54,091 bases of DNA from an uncultured Cetobacterium sp. (GTDB taxonomy: Bacteria; Fusobacteriota; Fusobacteriia; Fusobacteriales; Fusobacteriaceae), in the NCBI GenBank assembly GCA_949293295.1, contig CASFCG010000001.1, positions 1-54,091 of the forward strand, written 5' to 3'. Positions 15,674 to 26,971 of this stretch are shown here, in pieces. The notes beneath the pieces are model-generated. The model was given only the letters and a program-made list of their open reading frames with translations, was not told the DNA's origin and did no database searches. How positions within the stretch are numbered: position 1 is the first letter of the stretch; every line of letters starts with the position of its first letter. Position numbers and translations under genes: made by a program.

Positions 15674-16612
15674 ATGAAAATATATATCGCTCCTTTAGCA
15701 GGGGTTACAGATTACACATTTAGAGGAATTTTAAGAAAGTTCGACCCTGATTTAATGTTTACAGAGATGGTAAGTATAAATGCTTTGGAGATGAAGAATG
15801 ATAAAACACTTAATCAGATCTTAAAGATTAGAGAGGGAGAAGCTGTTCAGATATTTGGAAAAGATGTAGAGAAAATGGTATTTAGTGCAAAATATATAAC
15901 TGAAAATTTGGGAGTAAAACATATAGATGTAAATGCTGGTTGTCCAGTAAATAAAGTTATAAAAAATGGCTATGGAGCGGCATTATTAGAGAGTCCAGAG
16001 CATATAAGAAGAATACTATCAGAAATAAGAAAGAATATAGCGGATGATGTAAATTTATCGTTGAAAACAAGAGTTGGATATAAAGGATTGAAGCAGCATA
16101 TTTTAATCGGTAAGATAGCCGAGGAAGTAGGGTGTAAACATATTACAATCCACGGAAGGACTAGAGAGCAAATGTATAGCGGTAAAGCTGATTGGGATTT
16201 AATAAAAGAGGTAAAAGAGAGTATAAATATCGAAGTAATTGGAAATGGGGATATTTTTACGGCAGAAGATGCTTATGAAAAGGTTACACATTCAGGCGTG
16301 GACGGAGTTATGTTGGCAAGAGGAATATGTGGAAATCCATGGTTAATATCTCAAATAAGAGAAAGATTTAGAGATGGAGAGATAATAACAGAAGTAACCC
16401 CAGAGATGAGACTAAATATGGCTATGGAACATGTTTTATCGGCAAAATTGAATAATAAAAATAAAAAGTTTAGTTATGAGATAAGAAAGTATCTATGTTG
16501 GTATGTGAAAGGTCTAAGAAATAGTGCAGAGTTAAAAAATGCTATAAATCAGGCTCAGAGCTATGAAGAGTTGATAAAATTATTGGAAAGGGCAAGAGAA
16601 AATTTAAGATAA
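15674..16612 (+). CDS. dus: tRNA-dihydrouridine synthase (DusB-like)
   Basis: FMN enzyme that reduces uridines in the tRNA D-loop. The TIM-barrel protein of 312 residues starts with IAPLAGVTDYTFR and has the catalytic cysteine C90 in DVNAGCPVNKVIKNGYGAAL, followed by KTRVGYKG, the HGRTREQMYSG block and IGNGDIF, all conserved in Dus. Which positions it modifies cannot be told from sequence. ATG at 15674 is preceded by GGAGGG. First gene after a promoter; mutS follows 12 bp later. Confidence 0.93.
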   Translation: MKIYIAPLAGVTDYTFRGILRKFDPDLMFTEMVSINALEMKNDKTLNQILKIREGEAVQIFGKDVEKMVFSAKYITENLGVKHIDVNAGCPVNKVIKNGYGAALLESPEHIRRILSEIRKNIADDVNLSLKTRVGYKGLKQHILIGKIAEEVGCKHITIHGRTREQMYSGKADWDLIKEVKESINIEVIGNGDIFTAEDAYEKVTHSGVDGVMLARGICGNPWLISQIRERFRDGEIITEVTPEMRLNMAMEHVLSAKLNNKNKKFSYEIRKYLCWYVKGLRNSAELKNAINQAQSYEELIKLLERARENLR

Positions 16613-16624
16613 GGAGAGAGAAAA

Positions 16625-19243
16625 TTGATAATAGATACACCTTTAATGAGTCAATATAAAGAGATAAAAAAACAAAATAAGGACAATATTCTTTTCTTTA
16701 GGTTGGGAGATTTTTATGAGATGTTTTTTGAAGATGCAGTTATTGTGTCAAAGGAATTGGGATTAACTTTAACTAGTAGAAATAGAGAAAAAGGTGTACC
16801 GATGGCAGGAATCCCTTATCATTCAGCAACAGGATATATAGGAAAACTTGTTGCAAAAGGATATAAAGTTGCAATATGTGAACAGGTAGAGGACCCAAAA
16901 TCAACTAAAGGAATAGTAAAAAGAGAGGTTGTCAGAGTAATAACACCTGGTACAATTATAGACACAGAGTTTTTGGATGAAAAAAATAATAACTATTTAA
17001 TGGGAATAGTTATGAAGAAGAGCGTAATAGGAATAGCATATGTTGATATAACGACAGGAGAGGCTATAGCAAGTGAAATAGAGAAAACAGATGATTATAT
17101 TTATAGATTATTAGGTGAGATAAATAAGGTATTTCCCAGAGAGATATTAGTTGATACAGATTTTTATGAGGTTGTAAAAGGGGAGTTACAACAGTTTACA
17201 CAACTAAATGAGATTACAGTAAATCCGTATAATAGATTAAAAAATAGTGAAAAATTTTTAGAAGAGTATTTCAAGGTTATATCACTTGAAAGTTTCAATA
17301 TGAAAGGGAAAGAGGCGTCCATTGAGGCGACAGCGATTATACTGGATTATACGATTGCACTTCAAAAGGGGCATGAAATCCCTATTGAGAGAGTAAAGTT
17401 TTTAGAGAATAAATCTATAATGGAGCTGAATTTGACAACTCAGAGGAACTTGGATATCATAGCTACAAATAAGGAAAAAGGGATAGTTGGAACTCTTGAG
17501 TGGGTCTTAGACAGTTGTAATACTTCTATGGGAAGCAGACTTTTAAAAAGATATCTGAAAAATCCGTCAACTTGCAGAGATGAGATAATCAAAAGACAAA
17601 ATGATGTGGAGTTCTTTTACAGTGATGTTTTAAAAAGAGAAGAGATAAGAGAACATCTGAAAAATATATATGATGTGGAAAGAATTTTAGGTAAATTAAT
17701 ATTAGGAACTGAGAATGGAAAAGATTTACTAGCATTGAAAGACTCAATAAGAAGCGGAATAGAGATTGAACAGATATTGAATAAAGATTCTATATTTAAG
17801 ATTGATACAGAGATTTTAACTGAAATTTATAGATTAATAGATAGTTCAATTAGCCCTGAAGCTCCTTTTTCAATAAGAGAGGGTGGAATAATAAAGGCGG
17901 GATACAGTGAAGAGCTAGATGAATTGAATGATATTTCAAAAAATGGAAAAAATACTATATTGGAGATAGAAAACAGGGAGAGAGAACGAACAGGTATAAA
18001 AGGATTAAAAATAAAATTTAATAAGGTTTTTGGTTATTTTATAGAGATAACAAAAGCCAATATAAACTTGGTTCCAGCTGATTATATAAGGAAACAGACT
18101 TTAGCAAATGCTGAAAGATATATTGTTGAAGATTTAAAGATATATGAAGAGAAAATATTACATGCTAAAGAAAAGATAGAAAGTCTGGAATATATGTTAT
18201 TTAAACAGATATCAGAGGAGATAAAAAAATATAGAGATAGTTTGAGTAAGCTAGCATATGAGATTGCATATATTGATTTGATGTCAAACTTAGCTCATAT
18301 CGCAATAAAAAATTCCTATGTGAAACCAGAGATATTAGAATTTGGAGAAGATATAGAGATAGTAGGTGGAAGGCATCCTATTGTAGAGGAGTTGGTAGGA
18401 AGAGATAACTTCATAAAAAATAGTGTAATATTGGATAGAGACAAAAATTTTATTATTTTAACTGGTCCAAATATGGCAGGAAAATCAACATATATGAAAC
18501 AGATAGCTCTTATTTTAATAATGGCACAAATGGGAAGTTATATACCAGCTGAATACGCTAGGATAGGAATGGTGGATAAGGTATTTACAAGAGTGGGAGC
18601 AAATGATGATTTAGTAACTGGACAATCTACATTTATGTTGGAGATGAGTGAAGTAGCAAATATTGTTAATAGTGCGACGAAAAACTCATTTATAATATTG
18701 GATGAGATAGGAAGAGGGACTTCAACATTTGATGGAATATCAATTGCAACGGCGATTACGGAATATATTCATGATAAATTAGAAGCTAAAACATTGTTTG
18801 CAACTCATTATCACGAGTTGACTCAGTTGGAAATGAAACTATCTCGAGCGATAAATTTTAGAATTGAAGTGAAAGAGGAAGGGAAAGAGATTATTTTTTT
18901 GAGAGAGATTGTTAGAGGCGGAGCAGATAAATCTTACGGAATAGAGGTTGCCAGATTAGCGGGGCTTCCAAAACAAATATTGATTAGAGCAGAAGAGATT
19001 TTGAGAATATTAGAGAATAGAAAGATGATTATAGAGAAAAATGTAAAAAAAGAGCAGCTTATATTATTTGGTGAGTTACCAGAAGAGCTTAAAAAAGAGA
19101 ATAAAAAGGTTGTGGAAAAAAGTAATGAGTTAGAAGGAAAAGAAAGAATAGCTTTAAGGGTAATAAAGGAGTTAGAGTTAGATAGGATGACTCCTATGGA
19201 TGCATTTTTGAAGTTGAATGAGATAAAGCGAATTTTGAATTAG
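16625..19243 (+). CDS. mutS: DNA mismatch repair protein MutS
   Basis: Mismatch-recognition ATPase. The 872-residue protein has the mismatch-wedge motif F-Y-E in RLGDFYEMFFEDA near the N-terminus, a connector and lever/clamp region, Walker A GPNMAGKST at about 614-622, the ILDEIGRGTSTFDG Walker B/signature region and the ATHYHEL switch. The start is TTG at 16625 after AAGGAGAG. The next ATG (codon 8) would cut the conserved beginning TPLMSQY. mutL, its usual neighbour, is not here. Confidence 0.97.
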   Translation: MIIDTPLMSQYKEIKKQNKDNILFFRLGDFYEMFFEDAVIVSKELGLTLTSRNREKGVPMAGIPYHSATGYIGKLVAKGYKVAICEQVEDPKSTKGIVKREVVRVITPGTIIDTEFLDEKNNNYLMGIVMKKSVIGIAYVDITTGEAIASEIEKTDDYIYRLLGEINKVFPREILVDTDFYEVVKGELQQFTQLNEITVNPYNRLKNSEKFLEEYFKVISLESFNMKGKEASIEATAIILDYTIALQKGHEIPIERVKFLENKSIMELNLTTQRNLDIIATNKEKGIVGTLEWVLDSCNTSMGSRLLKRYLKNPSTCRDEIIKRQNDVEFFYSDVLKREEIREHLKNIYDVERILGKLILGTENGKDLLALKDSIRSGIEIEQILNKDSIFKIDTEILTEIYRLIDSSISPEAPFSIREGGIIKAGYSEELDELNDISKNGKNTILEIENRERERTGIKGLKIKFNKVFGYFIEITKANINLVPADYIRKQTLANAERYIVEDLKIYEEKILHAKEKIESLEYMLFKQISEEIKKYRDSLSKLAYEIAYIDLMSNLAHIAIKNSYVKPEILEFGEDIEIVGGRHPIVEELVGRDNFIKNSVILDRDKNFIILTGPNMAGKSTYMKQIALILIMAQMGSYIPAEYARIGMVDKVFTRVGANDDLVTGQSTFMLEMSEVANIVNSATKNSFIILDEIGRGTSTFDGISIATAITEYIHDKLEAKTLFATHYHELTQLEMKLSRAINFRIEVKEEGKEIIFLREIVRGGADKSYGIEVARLAGLPKQILIRAEEILRILENRKMIIEKNVKKEQLILFGELPEELKKENKKVVEKSNELEGKERIALRVIKELELDRMTPMDAFLKLNEIKRILN

Positions 19244-19253
19244 GAGGAGATAT

Positions 19254-21950
19254 ATGAAGCGAAAAAAGCTCTCCTATTGCGTTTTTATAGTTATTTTTTT
19301 GGTACTGGGATACTTAAACTATTTTTCAAAAGAAAAAATGATTGATGAAAAAGAAGCGATAATAGAAACAGTAGACCCCAAGTATGACAATAATGAATAC
19401 AAGATAGAAGCCAAAAAGCAGTATGATTATGTGGAAAAAAAGGAGACACTGTTTGAACTGGCAACAGCAAAATTAAAGAATATGGTTTTGAGTGGAAATG
19501 AGGTTGTTTTAGATCCAAATAGAAATCTATTTTTAAGAAATAATGTTTTAGGGAAGAGTATAAATGGATGGGAGATAAAAACAGAGCAACTTAATTACAT
19601 AAAAAAAGAGGATAAAGTGAATTCAGATGTTGGTTTAGTTGCTCGAAATGAAGAACAAGATATAACAATATCAGGAAAGAGATTTGAAGGAGATAGCACT
19701 CTAACAAATCTTAAACTTGTAGGAGATGTTGCGATAAAAAGCAAGGGAGTAGAGTTTTTAACTCAAAAGGCAAGGTATAATGATAAGGAGAAGCTTTTAT
19801 TTTTGGATGGAGAGATAAAATTAAATAAAAATGAACCGAATGAAAATATAAGTGGAGTTTTTAGAAAGTTAAAATATAACCTAAAAAATTTTGAGCTAGA
19901 AACAGATAAAACTTTTAGTTTAACATACAATGATTTAAAAATATCTGGAGAATGGTTTAAATTTAATACAAAAACGGAAGCTTTTGAAATGTCAGAAGGG
20001 CCAGTAATAAGAGTAGATGATTACGATATCAGGATTAAAAGAGTTTATTCGACAGGTGGAAAAATAGAGTTAGAGGGGGATATATTAGGAACAAATGGAA
20101 TATATAACTTTATAGGGAAAAGAGGTTATTATGACAAGGAAAGCAGAGTATTGACGGTTGAGGGAGATGTTACCATTACAGATAATGAAGGTGGAAAACT
20201 TATAGCGGATAAGATAGAATATAGTTTATCAGATAAGAAAATAGAGTTAACAGATAAAAACGATGTAAAATACAGCGATAAATTAGAAAGAGAGATAGTA
20301 ACAAAGAAAATAATCTACTTAACTGAAGAGAAAAGTGTATTTTTTAAAGATAGGTATAGTTATAAGGATAAAAATTATAGCAGTACGGGAAAAGAGTTTT
20401 ATTACAACAGGAAAGCAGAAAAGGGTTATATTTTAGAGGGAGATATAAGGCAGATAGAAACAGGACAGAGTGTAGCTGGGAATAGGATAGATTTTGATAA
20501 AAGAGAGAGTGAAGCAACAATATTAGGAAAGGGACACTTTGAGAATAAGGACTATATATTAAAAAGTGAGAAGATGATTTATACTGGAAGTAAGGACAAC
20601 ATCAAGTTGCCAGTTTCATTTGAAGCTAAAAGAAAAGGTAAGGATGATGAGGTCTTAAGAGGTGAGGAGGCATACTATAATCTAAAGGATAGTAGGTTAG
20701 AGATAAATAAAAACATTAAATATATATTAAAAAATATGGAAATATCCACAGAAAGTTTGAGCTATGATGAGAAAAGTGGAGTAGGAGAGAGTAAGAAAAA
20801 GATTATTATACATGATAAAGAGAAAGATTTTGATTTAGTAACAGAGAATGTGCAATTTAAAAAAGAGAGTTATATTAAAGGGGATAGTCCATTTTCATTT
20901 AAAAGCAAAGAGATGGAGATGAATGGAAAAGGATTTTATTATAATTTAAAAACTGGAGAGATAACTAGTTCAAATAGTATTGAGATAAGAAATAGAACGG
21001 ATGTTGGAAACGTAAATAATGGTAAATACAACACTAAGACTCAGATTTTTACGGGAGAAAGGTTTATAGGAGATTCAGTTAGTGGGAGTTTAAAGAGTGA
21101 TATTATAATTTATAATCTAAAGAAAAGAGAGATTATACTAGAAAAAGATGTAACTATAAAAAGAGAAGATATTGTTGTAAAAGGGAAGCAGATATGTTAT
21201 GACGAAAATAAAGAAACTATTCGTTCTGAAAAACCTTTTGATATTGAAAGTTCAGATTTTAAAATATCTTCAAAAAGTGGACAAATTGATTTGAGAAGTA
21301 AAATCATTTCTTCAGAGGATGTGGTAATAAAAGATAGCAGTGATAATGAGATAAAAAGTGAAGCTATGCGAGGAAATTACCAAAGAATGCAGTTTGAATT
21401 TATAGGAAAAGTAATAGGGAAGCTGTATAGTAAGGGAGAAAGAGTTGATATATCCTCTAGTAAAGTGAAAATAAATTTAAAAAATATATCTGAAAATAGA
21501 TACGAGGTAGAGGAGATTGAGGCATTTGAAAACTCGGAGATAAAGAGGAAGATTGGAAATATAAGAGCAAACTATCTTCATACAAAATTAAATAAAAAGT
21601 TCATAACTGCTAAGGATAAAGTGATTGCTCTGTTGAAAGACAAAAACGGAGTAGAAACTGAGTTAAAAGCTGAAAATTTAGATTTAGATGTGGAGAATGA
21701 GGTCGCAACAGCTAGAGAGAATGTAGAGATTAAGCGACCAAGTAAAAAAGGGATTCTTTTATCAAAGTCCCAAACGGCACAATTAAATAATAAGGAAAGA
21801 ATGATAAAATTGACAGGAAGTGTAGAATTGAATGATGGTGAGACTAAGGTAAAAGCTGGAAAAATAGATTATAATATTATAACTAATAAGATAAAAGCTA
21901 GAGAAAATATATCAGTTGAGTATATTGGAAAAAGTAAGGAGAAGAAATGA
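19254..21950 (+). CDS. Very long LptC/LptA (OstA)-like LPS-transport protein, 898 aa
   Basis: Not a standard family member, but best read as a periplasmic lipopolysaccharide-bridge protein. One N-terminal transmembrane anchor (about residues 6-23) is followed by roughly 870 residues made of short alternating beta strands with the OstA-type rhythm: a Y-N/D-x-x-x-x-x-L turn followed by a GDV-T/I strand, repeated more than ten times (for example [17 protein letters not shown] and [17 protein letters not shown]). LptC is normally about 190 residues and LptA about 185, so this is four to five times longer. It overlaps lptB by 4 bp (ATGA), which ties it to LPS export. The N-terminal part probably fills the LptC role and the remainder could form an LptA-like bridge. 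There is no separate lptA or lptD in the window. Confidence 0.7.
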   Translation: MKRKKLSYCVFIVIFLVLGYLNYFSKEKMIDEKEAIIETVDPKYDNNEYKIEAKKQYDYVEKKETLFELATAKLKNMVLSGNEVVLDPNRNLFLRNNVLGKSINGWEIKTEQLNYIKKEDKVNSDVGLVARNEEQDITISGKRFEGDSTLTNLKLVGDVAIKSKGVEFLTQKARYNDKEKLLFLDGEIKLNKNEPNENISGVFRKLKYNLKNFELETDKTFSLTYNDLKISGEWFKFNTKTEAFEMSEGPVIRVDDYDIRIKRVYSTGGKIELEGDILGTNGIYNFIGKRGYYDKESRVLTVEGDVTITDNEGGKLIADKIEYSLSDKKIELTDKNDVKYSDKLEREIVTKKIIYLTEEKSVFFKDRYSYKDKNYSSTGKEFYYNRKAEKGYILEGDIRQIETGQSVAGNRIDFDKRESEATILGKGHFENKDYILKSEKMIYTGSKDNIKLPVSFEAKRKGKDDEVLRGEEAYYNLKDSRLEINKNIKYILKNMEISTESLSYDEKSGVGESKKKIIIHDKEKDFDLVTENVQFKKESYIKGDSPFSFKSKEMEMNGKGFYYNLKTGEITSSNSIEIRNRTDVGNVNNGKYNTKTQIFTGERFIGDSVSGSLKSDIIIYNLKKREIILEKDVTIKREDIVVKGKQICYDENKETIRSEKPFDIESSDFKISSKSGQIDLRSKIISSEDVVIKDSSDNEIKSEAMRGNYQRMQFEFIGKVIGKLYSKGERVDISSSKVKINLKNISENRYEVEEIEAFENSEIKRKIGNIRANYLHTKLNKKFITAKDKVIALLKDKNGVETELKAENLDLDVENEVATARENVEIKRPSKKGILLSKSQTAQLNNKERMIKLTGSVELNDGETKVKAGKIDYNIITNKIKARENISVEYIGKSKEKK

Positions 21951-22675
21951 AAACTATAATAGCTCAAAATTTATCCAAGAGTTATAAGAAAAGACAAGTG
22001 GTAAAAAATGTAAGTATAGAGGTAAAAAAAGGCGAGATAGTAGGACTTTTAGGACCAAATGGAGCTGGAAAAACCACAACTTTTTATATGATAACAGGAA
22101 TAGTAAAGCCTAATAGTGGAGCAGTATATGTCAATGAAATTGATATAACGTCACTTCCTATGTATAAGAGAGCTGCATTAGGAATAGGTTATCTTGCTCA
22201 AGAACCATCTATTTTTAGAAATATGACTGTAGAAGATAATATATTGTGTATTTTAGAACTAAAAGGATATGCAAAAGAGAAGCAATATGAGAAGATGCGA
22301 GAGTTATTAGAAGAGTTTAAACTTACACATGTTGCGAAATCGTTGGGTTATTCGCTTTCTGGTGGAGAGAGAAGAAGAGTAGAGATAGCAAGGACAATAG
22401 CGAATGACCCTGATTTTATCCTGTTGGATGAGCCATTCGCAGGAGTTGACCCAATAGCAGTGGAGGATATTCAACAAATAATAAGATATTTAAAAGATAA
22501 AGGATTGGGAATATTAATAACAGACCATTCAGTGAGAGAAACTCTTTCAATAACTGAAAAGGCCTATATAATGGCTAATGGAGAGGTTTTAATAAGTGGA
22601 ACTCCAGAGGAGATAGCAAATAATGAAATGGCAAAAAAAGTATATTTAGGAGAGAATTTTAAATTAGATGAGTAG
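21947..22675 (+). CDS. lptB: LPS export ABC transporter ATP-binding protein
   Basis: Cytoplasmic ATPase that powers LPS extraction with LptF and LptG. The 242-residue ABC domain has Walker [11 protein letters not shown] (36-45), Q-loop in YLAQEPSIF, signature LSGGERRR, Walker B FILLDEP and the switch histidine in ITDHSVRET, with the sequence style of LptB rather than LivF (FAGVDPIAV after Walker B). It starts inside the last codons of the LptC/LptA-like gene. Its partners lptF and lptG are about 8 kb downstream in the same direction. Confidence 0.95.
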   Translation: MKTIIAQNLSKSYKKRQVVKNVSIEVKKGEIVGLLGPNGAGKTTTFYMITGIVKPNSGAVYVNEIDITSLPMYKRAALGIGYLAQEPSIFRNMTVEDNILCILELKGYAKEKQYEKMRELLEEFKLTHVAKSLGYSLSGGERRRVEIARTIANDPDFILLDEPFAGVDPIAVEDIQQIIRYLKDKGLGILITDHSVRETLSITEKAYIMANGEVLISGTPEEIANNEMAKKVYLGENFKLDE

Positions 22676-22693
22676 AGGGAGGTTTTTTGTATT

Positions 22694-25300
22694 ATGTTGA
22701 CAGGAAGAGAGATAAGAGAAAAATTTATAAAGTTTTTTGAGGAGAAGAAACATAAGCATTATGAGAGTGCATCATTAATTCCAGATGACCCATCTTTATT
22801 ATTAACAGTAGCTGGGATGGTTCCATTTAAACCATATTTTCTAGGACAGAAAGAGGCACCGACACCAAGAGTTACAACATATCAAAAATGCATAAGAACA
22901 AATGATTTAGAAAATGTAGGAAGAACTGCGAGACATCATACTTTTTTTGAGATGTTAGGTAATTTTTCCTTTGGAGATTATTTCAGAGAAGAATCTATAA
23001 TGTGGTCATGGGAGTTTGTAACTGAGGTTTTGAAATTAGACAAAGATAAATTATGGGTTTCAGTTTTTACGACTGATGATGAGGCTGAAAAAATATGGAT
23101 TGAGAAGTGTAATTTTCCAAAAGAAAGAATAGTTAGGATGGGAGAGTCTGAAAATTGGTGGGCAGCTGGTCCAACTGGTTCATGTGGTCCTTGTTCTGAG
23201 ATACATATTGATTTAGGTGTTGAGTATGGAGGAGATGAAAATTCAAGATTAGGTGATGAAGGGACAGATAATAGATTTCTTGAGATATGGAACTTAGTTT
23301 TTACAGAGTGGAATAGAAAAGAGGATGGAACGTTAGAGCCATTACCAAAGAAAAATATAGATACAGGAGCTGGACTTGAGAGAGTGGCAGCTGTTGTACA
23401 GAAAAAAGCTAATAATTTTGAAACAGATTTATTGTTTCCAATATTGGAAGAGGCTGCAAGAATTACTGGGAAAAAATACAGACAAAGTGAGGAGACAGAC
23501 TTTTCATTGAAAGTTATTACAGACCATATAAGAGCGGTAACATTTCTTATAAATGATGGTGTTATACCTTCAAATGAGGGAAGAGGGTATGTATTGCGAA
23601 GAATATTGAGAAGAGCGGTTAGACATGGTAGACTTTTAGGAAGAAGAGAGCTTTTCATGTATATGCTTGTAGATCGTGTTGTAGAATTGATGGAGGGTGC
23701 ATATCCAGAACTTAGAAAAAATATGGAGCATATAAAAAAGGTTGTAAAAATAGAAGAGGAGAAGTTTTCAAATACTTTAGACCAAGGAATGCAACTTGTT
23801 TTAAATGAGATAGATATTTTAAAAAGGTCAGGGAAAGATAAACTATCTGGAGAGATAAGTTTTAAACTGTATGATACTTATGGTTTTCCATATGAATTAA
23901 CAGAGGAGATTTGTCATGAAAATAATATAAAAATCTCAAATGAAGAGTTTTTACAAATGATGCAGGAGCAAAGAGAGAAAGCTAGATTGTCAAGAACAGT
24001 TGTTATGGAAAAAGGACAAGATAGTTTTATAGAAGAGTTTTATGATAAGTATGGAAAGACTGAGTTTGTGGGATATTCAACTCTTATTTCTAGTTCAAAG
24101 GTTTTAAGTGTTAGAGAGATGGAGAATGAAAAATATGCGGTAATTTTTGATAAAACACCTTTTTATGCTGAAGCTGGTGGACAAGCTTCAGATTATGGAG
24201 TTATAGAAAAAGATGGGTTATTGGGAAGAGTTATAGATGTTCAAAAGCAAAAGGAGATATATACACATATCGTAGAAATAGAAGAGGGAGCGGAGTTTTT
24301 AAAAGAGGGAGAGATTTTAAATCTTATGGTTGACCCTGTGAAAAGAGAGGAAACGGCAAAAAATCATACAGCAACTCATCTACTTCATCAGGCTTTGAAA
24401 GACATTTTAGGAGAACATGTACAACAAGCGGGTTCATCATGTGATTCAGACAGACTTAGATTTGATTTCAATCATTATGAGGCATTGACAGAGGAAGAGA
24501 TTGAAACTGTTGAAAAGACTGTAAATGAAAGAATATTTATGTCTACTGAGGTAAAATCTGAGATAATGTCAATAGATGAAGCAAAGAAAAAAGGAGCAAC
24601 AGCTCTATTTGGTGATAAATATGGGAATGAAGTAAGGGTTGTTTCAATCGGTAATTATTCAATGGAATTATGTGGAGGAACACATATAGAAAATATCTCT
24701 AAAATAGGAGTTTTTAAAATTTTGAGTGAAACAGGTGTTGCTGCTGGTGTTAGAAGAATAGAGGCACAAACAAGCTACAAGGCATATCTATCATTCTTGG
24801 AAACAGAAAAAATGACAAAGAGAGTAGCTAAAATTTTAAAAACTGATACAAATAAACTTGAGCTAAGGGCGGAGAAAGCAAGTGAAGAGATAAAAGAGTT
24901 GCAAAGAGAGATTGAGAGTTTGAAAGGAAAAGTTGCGACATTTGAAGTAAATTCGTTATTTGATGATGTCAATGAGATAAATGGAGTTAAAGTTTTAATA
25001 AAAGCATTTAAAGATAAAGAGGCGGATTCTTTAAGAGAGATTGTTGATAGAGCAAAAGATAAGTTAGGAAGTTGTGTAGTTGTACTAGGTTCTGATAATG
25101 ATAAAGCGATATTTGCTGTTGGTGTTACAAAGGATTTAATTTCAAGAGTTAAAGCGGGAGATTTAGTGAGAGAGGCAGCAAATATCGCCGGTGGTAATGG
25201 AGGAGGAAGACCTGATTTTGCTCAAGCTGGTGGAAAGGATGGGTTCAAAGTCAAAGAAGCCTTGGAGAGTATAAAAGAGATTTTGAAAAATAGTCTGTAA
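22694..25300 (+). CDS. alaS: Alanyl-tRNA synthetase
   Basis: Class II synthetase, 868 residues, full length. The catalytic part begins LTGREIREKFIKFFEEKKH and contains the motif 2 region (TYQKCIRTNDLENVGRT). The editing domain has HTATHLLH and CGGTHIENISKIG, whose His/Cys residues bind zinc in the family. A coiled coil (around 730-760) leads to the C-terminal DHHA1-like domain with GGNGGGRPDFAQAGG. ATG at 22694 follows GAGGGAGG at 11 nt. It sits between lptB and ruvX, and alaS-ruvX adjacency is common in many bacteria. Confidence 0.97.
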   Translation: MLTGREIREKFIKFFEEKKHKHYESASLIPDDPSLLLTVAGMVPFKPYFLGQKEAPTPRVTTYQKCIRTNDLENVGRTARHHTFFEMLGNFSFGDYFREESIMWSWEFVTEVLKLDKDKLWVSVFTTDDEAEKIWIEKCNFPKERIVRMGESENWWAAGPTGSCGPCSEIHIDLGVEYGGDENSRLGDEGTDNRFLEIWNLVFTEWNRKEDGTLEPLPKKNIDTGAGLERVAAVVQKKANNFETDLLFPILEEAARITGKKYRQSEETDFSLKVITDHIRAVTFLINDGVIPSNEGRGYVLRRILRRAVRHGRLLGRRELFMYMLVDRVVELMEGAYPELRKNMEHIKKVVKIEEEKFSNTLDQGMQLVLNEIDILKRSGKDKLSGEISFKLYDTYGFPYELTEEICHENNIKISNEEFLQMMQEQREKARLSRTVVMEKGQDSFIEEFYDKYGKTEFVGYSTLISSSKVLSVREMENEKYAVIFDKTPFYAEAGGQASDYGVIEKDGLLGRVIDVQKQKEIYTHIVEIEEGAEFLKEGEILNLMVDPVKREETAKNHTATHLLHQALKDILGEHVQQAGSSCDSDRLRFDFNHYEALTEEEIETVEKTVNERIFMSTEVKSEIMSIDEAKKKGATALFGDKYGNEVRVVSIGNYSMELCGGTHIENISKIGVFKILSETGVAAGVRRIEAQTSYKAYLSFLETEKMTKRVAKILKTDTNKLELRAEKASEEIKELQREIESLKGKVATFEVNSLFDDVNEINGVKVLIKAFKDKEADSLREIVDRAKDKLGSCVVVLGSDNDKAIFAVGVTKDLISRVKAGDLVREAANIAGGNGGGRPDFAQAGGKDGFKVKEALESIKEILKNSL

Positions 25301-25310
25301 TGGTGATGTA

Positions 25311-25730
25311 ATGTTAAAGAAATATCTTTCATTAGATGTTGGAGATGTGAGAATAGGAGTAGCAAAATCTGATATAATGGGGATTGTTGCTACTCCGTTA
25401 GAGGTTATTGATAGAAAAAAAGTGAAAGCTATAAAAAGAATAGAGGAGTTGTGTAAACAAGAGAATACTAAAGCTTTAGTTGTAGGAATTCCAAAAAGTC
25501 TTGATGGCTCGGAAAAAAGACAAGCAGAAAAAGTAAGAGAGTTTATAGAAAAATTAAAATTATCAATAGAAGGGCTTGAGATTTTTGAGGTTGATGAAAG
25601 ATTGACAACTGTTTCAGCTGATAGAATTTTGAATGAGATAAATTTAAAAGGTGCAAAAGAGAAAAGAAAAGTTGTAGATAAAGTAGCTGCAGCTATAATT
25701 CTGCAAAGCTTTTTAGATGCGAAAAGATAA
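25311..25730 (+). CDS. ruvX: Putative Holliday junction resolvase / pre-16S rRNA nuclease (YqgF)
   Basis: RNase H-fold nuclease family. The 139-residue protein starts LSLDVGDVRIGVAKSD, has VVGIPKSLDGSEK in the middle, and DERLTTVSADRIL plus the acidic DKVAAAIILQSFL near the end, which carry the expected catalytic aspartates. In E. coli YqgF matures the 5' end of 16S rRNA, and a Holliday-junction role has also been proposed. The ribosome-binding site is weak (GGTGATG). It lies 10 bp after alaS and is followed 17 bp later by secD. Confidence 0.9.
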   Translation: MLKKYLSLDVGDVRIGVAKSDIMGIVATPLEVIDRKKVKAIKRIEELCKQENTKALVVGIPKSLDGSEKRQAEKVREFIEKLKLSIEGLEIFEVDERLTTVSADRILNEINLKGAKEKRKVVDKVAAAIILQSFLDAKR

Positions 25731-25747
25731 AGTTATGGAGGAAAGCA

Positions 25748-26971
25748 ATGAAGATAAAGGATATAATAAAACTATTTATAGTGGTAGTTATATTGATTTG
25801 CTCTTGGCGGTTGGTATTTAAGAAGCCAACTAAGCTAGGATTGGACTTAAAAGGCGGAGTTTATGTTGTTTTACAAGCAAAGCCAGAGAAAGGAACGAAA
25901 CTTGATAAGGAAGCGATGGATAGACTTATCGAGGTTTTAGATAGAAGAATTAATGGAATAGGAGTAGCTGAATCCATCGTTCAAAGAGCTGGAGAGGATA
26001 GAGTTATAATTGAATTACCAGGACTAGAGAATACAGATGATGCTATAAAAATGATAGGAAAAACAGCACTTCTTGAATTTAAAATAATGAATGATGACGG
26101 AACTTTAGGAGAAACTTTATTAACTGGAAGTGCTTTAAAGAAAGCAGCAGTTTCATATGATAATCTTAATAGACCTCAAATACAATTTGAGATGAACATA
26201 GAGGGAGCGGAGATATTCGCTAAAATTACGAGAGAGAATATTGGAAGAAGATTGGCTATAACACTAGATGGAGAGGTTCAAACTGCACCATCTATAAATA
26301 GTGAGATTCCAAGTGGTAGTGGCGTTATTACAGGAAATTATACTCCAGAGGAAGCAAAGAAAACAGCGACACTTTTGAATGCTGGAGCATTGCCGATTAA
26401 GGCTGAAATAATTGAAACTAGAATAGTTGGAGCTTCTTTAGGGGATGAATCAATAGAACAGAGTAAAAAAGCTGCTGTTGTAGCAGCTGGATTGATAGCT
26501 ATTTTTATGTTAGGAATATATAGATTGCCAGGTTTTGTTGCTAATTTAGCGTTGGCTAGTTTTGGAATGGTAATGTTTGCAATGTTAAATTTTATAGATG
26601 CAACTTTAACACTACCAGGGATAGCTGGAATGATACTTTCAGCAGGGATGGCAGTGGATGCGAATATTATTATCTTTGAAAGAATAAAAGATGAATTAAA
26701 AATGGGAAATTCAATATTGGGAGCTATAAATGTTGGATTTAGTAAGGGTGTAGCTTCAATTATAGATTCAAATGTAACAACTTTGTTGACAGCATTTGTG
26801 CTTTTTATGTTTGGAACAGGGACTGTAAAGGGATTTGCGGTAACTTTGACGATTGGAACGGTTGCTTCTATGATAACAGCAATATTTATAACAAAAACTT
26901 TATTAGTAACAGTTGTGAAAACATTTAAAATAAAAAATCTATGGTTATTTTGTGTGAAAGGAGGAAAATAG
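25748..26971 (+). CDS. secD: Protein translocase subunit SecD
   Basis: Inner-membrane component that uses the proton motive force to help SecYEG export. It is a compact 407-residue version: one N-terminal membrane helix, the family motif GLDLKGGVYVVLQ, the periplasmic P1 region, then a five-helix C-terminal block with LPGIAGMILSAGMAVDANIIIFERIKDE, the RND-type proton-path signature. AGGAGG-like GGAGGAAAG precedes the ATG. secF starts on the base after its stop codon. Confidence 0.95.
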   Translation: MKIKDIIKLFIVVVILICSWRLVFKKPTKLGLDLKGGVYVVLQAKPEKGTKLDKEAMDRLIEVLDRRINGIGVAESIVQRAGEDRVIIELPGLENTDDAIKMIGKTALLEFKIMNDDGTLGETLLTGSALKKAAVSYDNLNRPQIQFEMNIEGAEIFAKITRENIGRRLAITLDGEVQTAPSINSEIPSGSGVITGNYTPEEAKKTATLLNAGALPIKAEIIETRIVGASLGDESIEQSKKAAVVAAGLIAIFMLGIYRLPGFVANLALASFGMVMFAMLNFIDATLTLPGIAGMILSAGMAVDANIIIFERIKDELKMGNSILGAINVGFSKGVASIIDSNVTTLLTAFVLFMFGTGTVKGFAVTLTIGTVASMITAIFITKTLLVTVVKTFKIKNLWLFCVKGGK

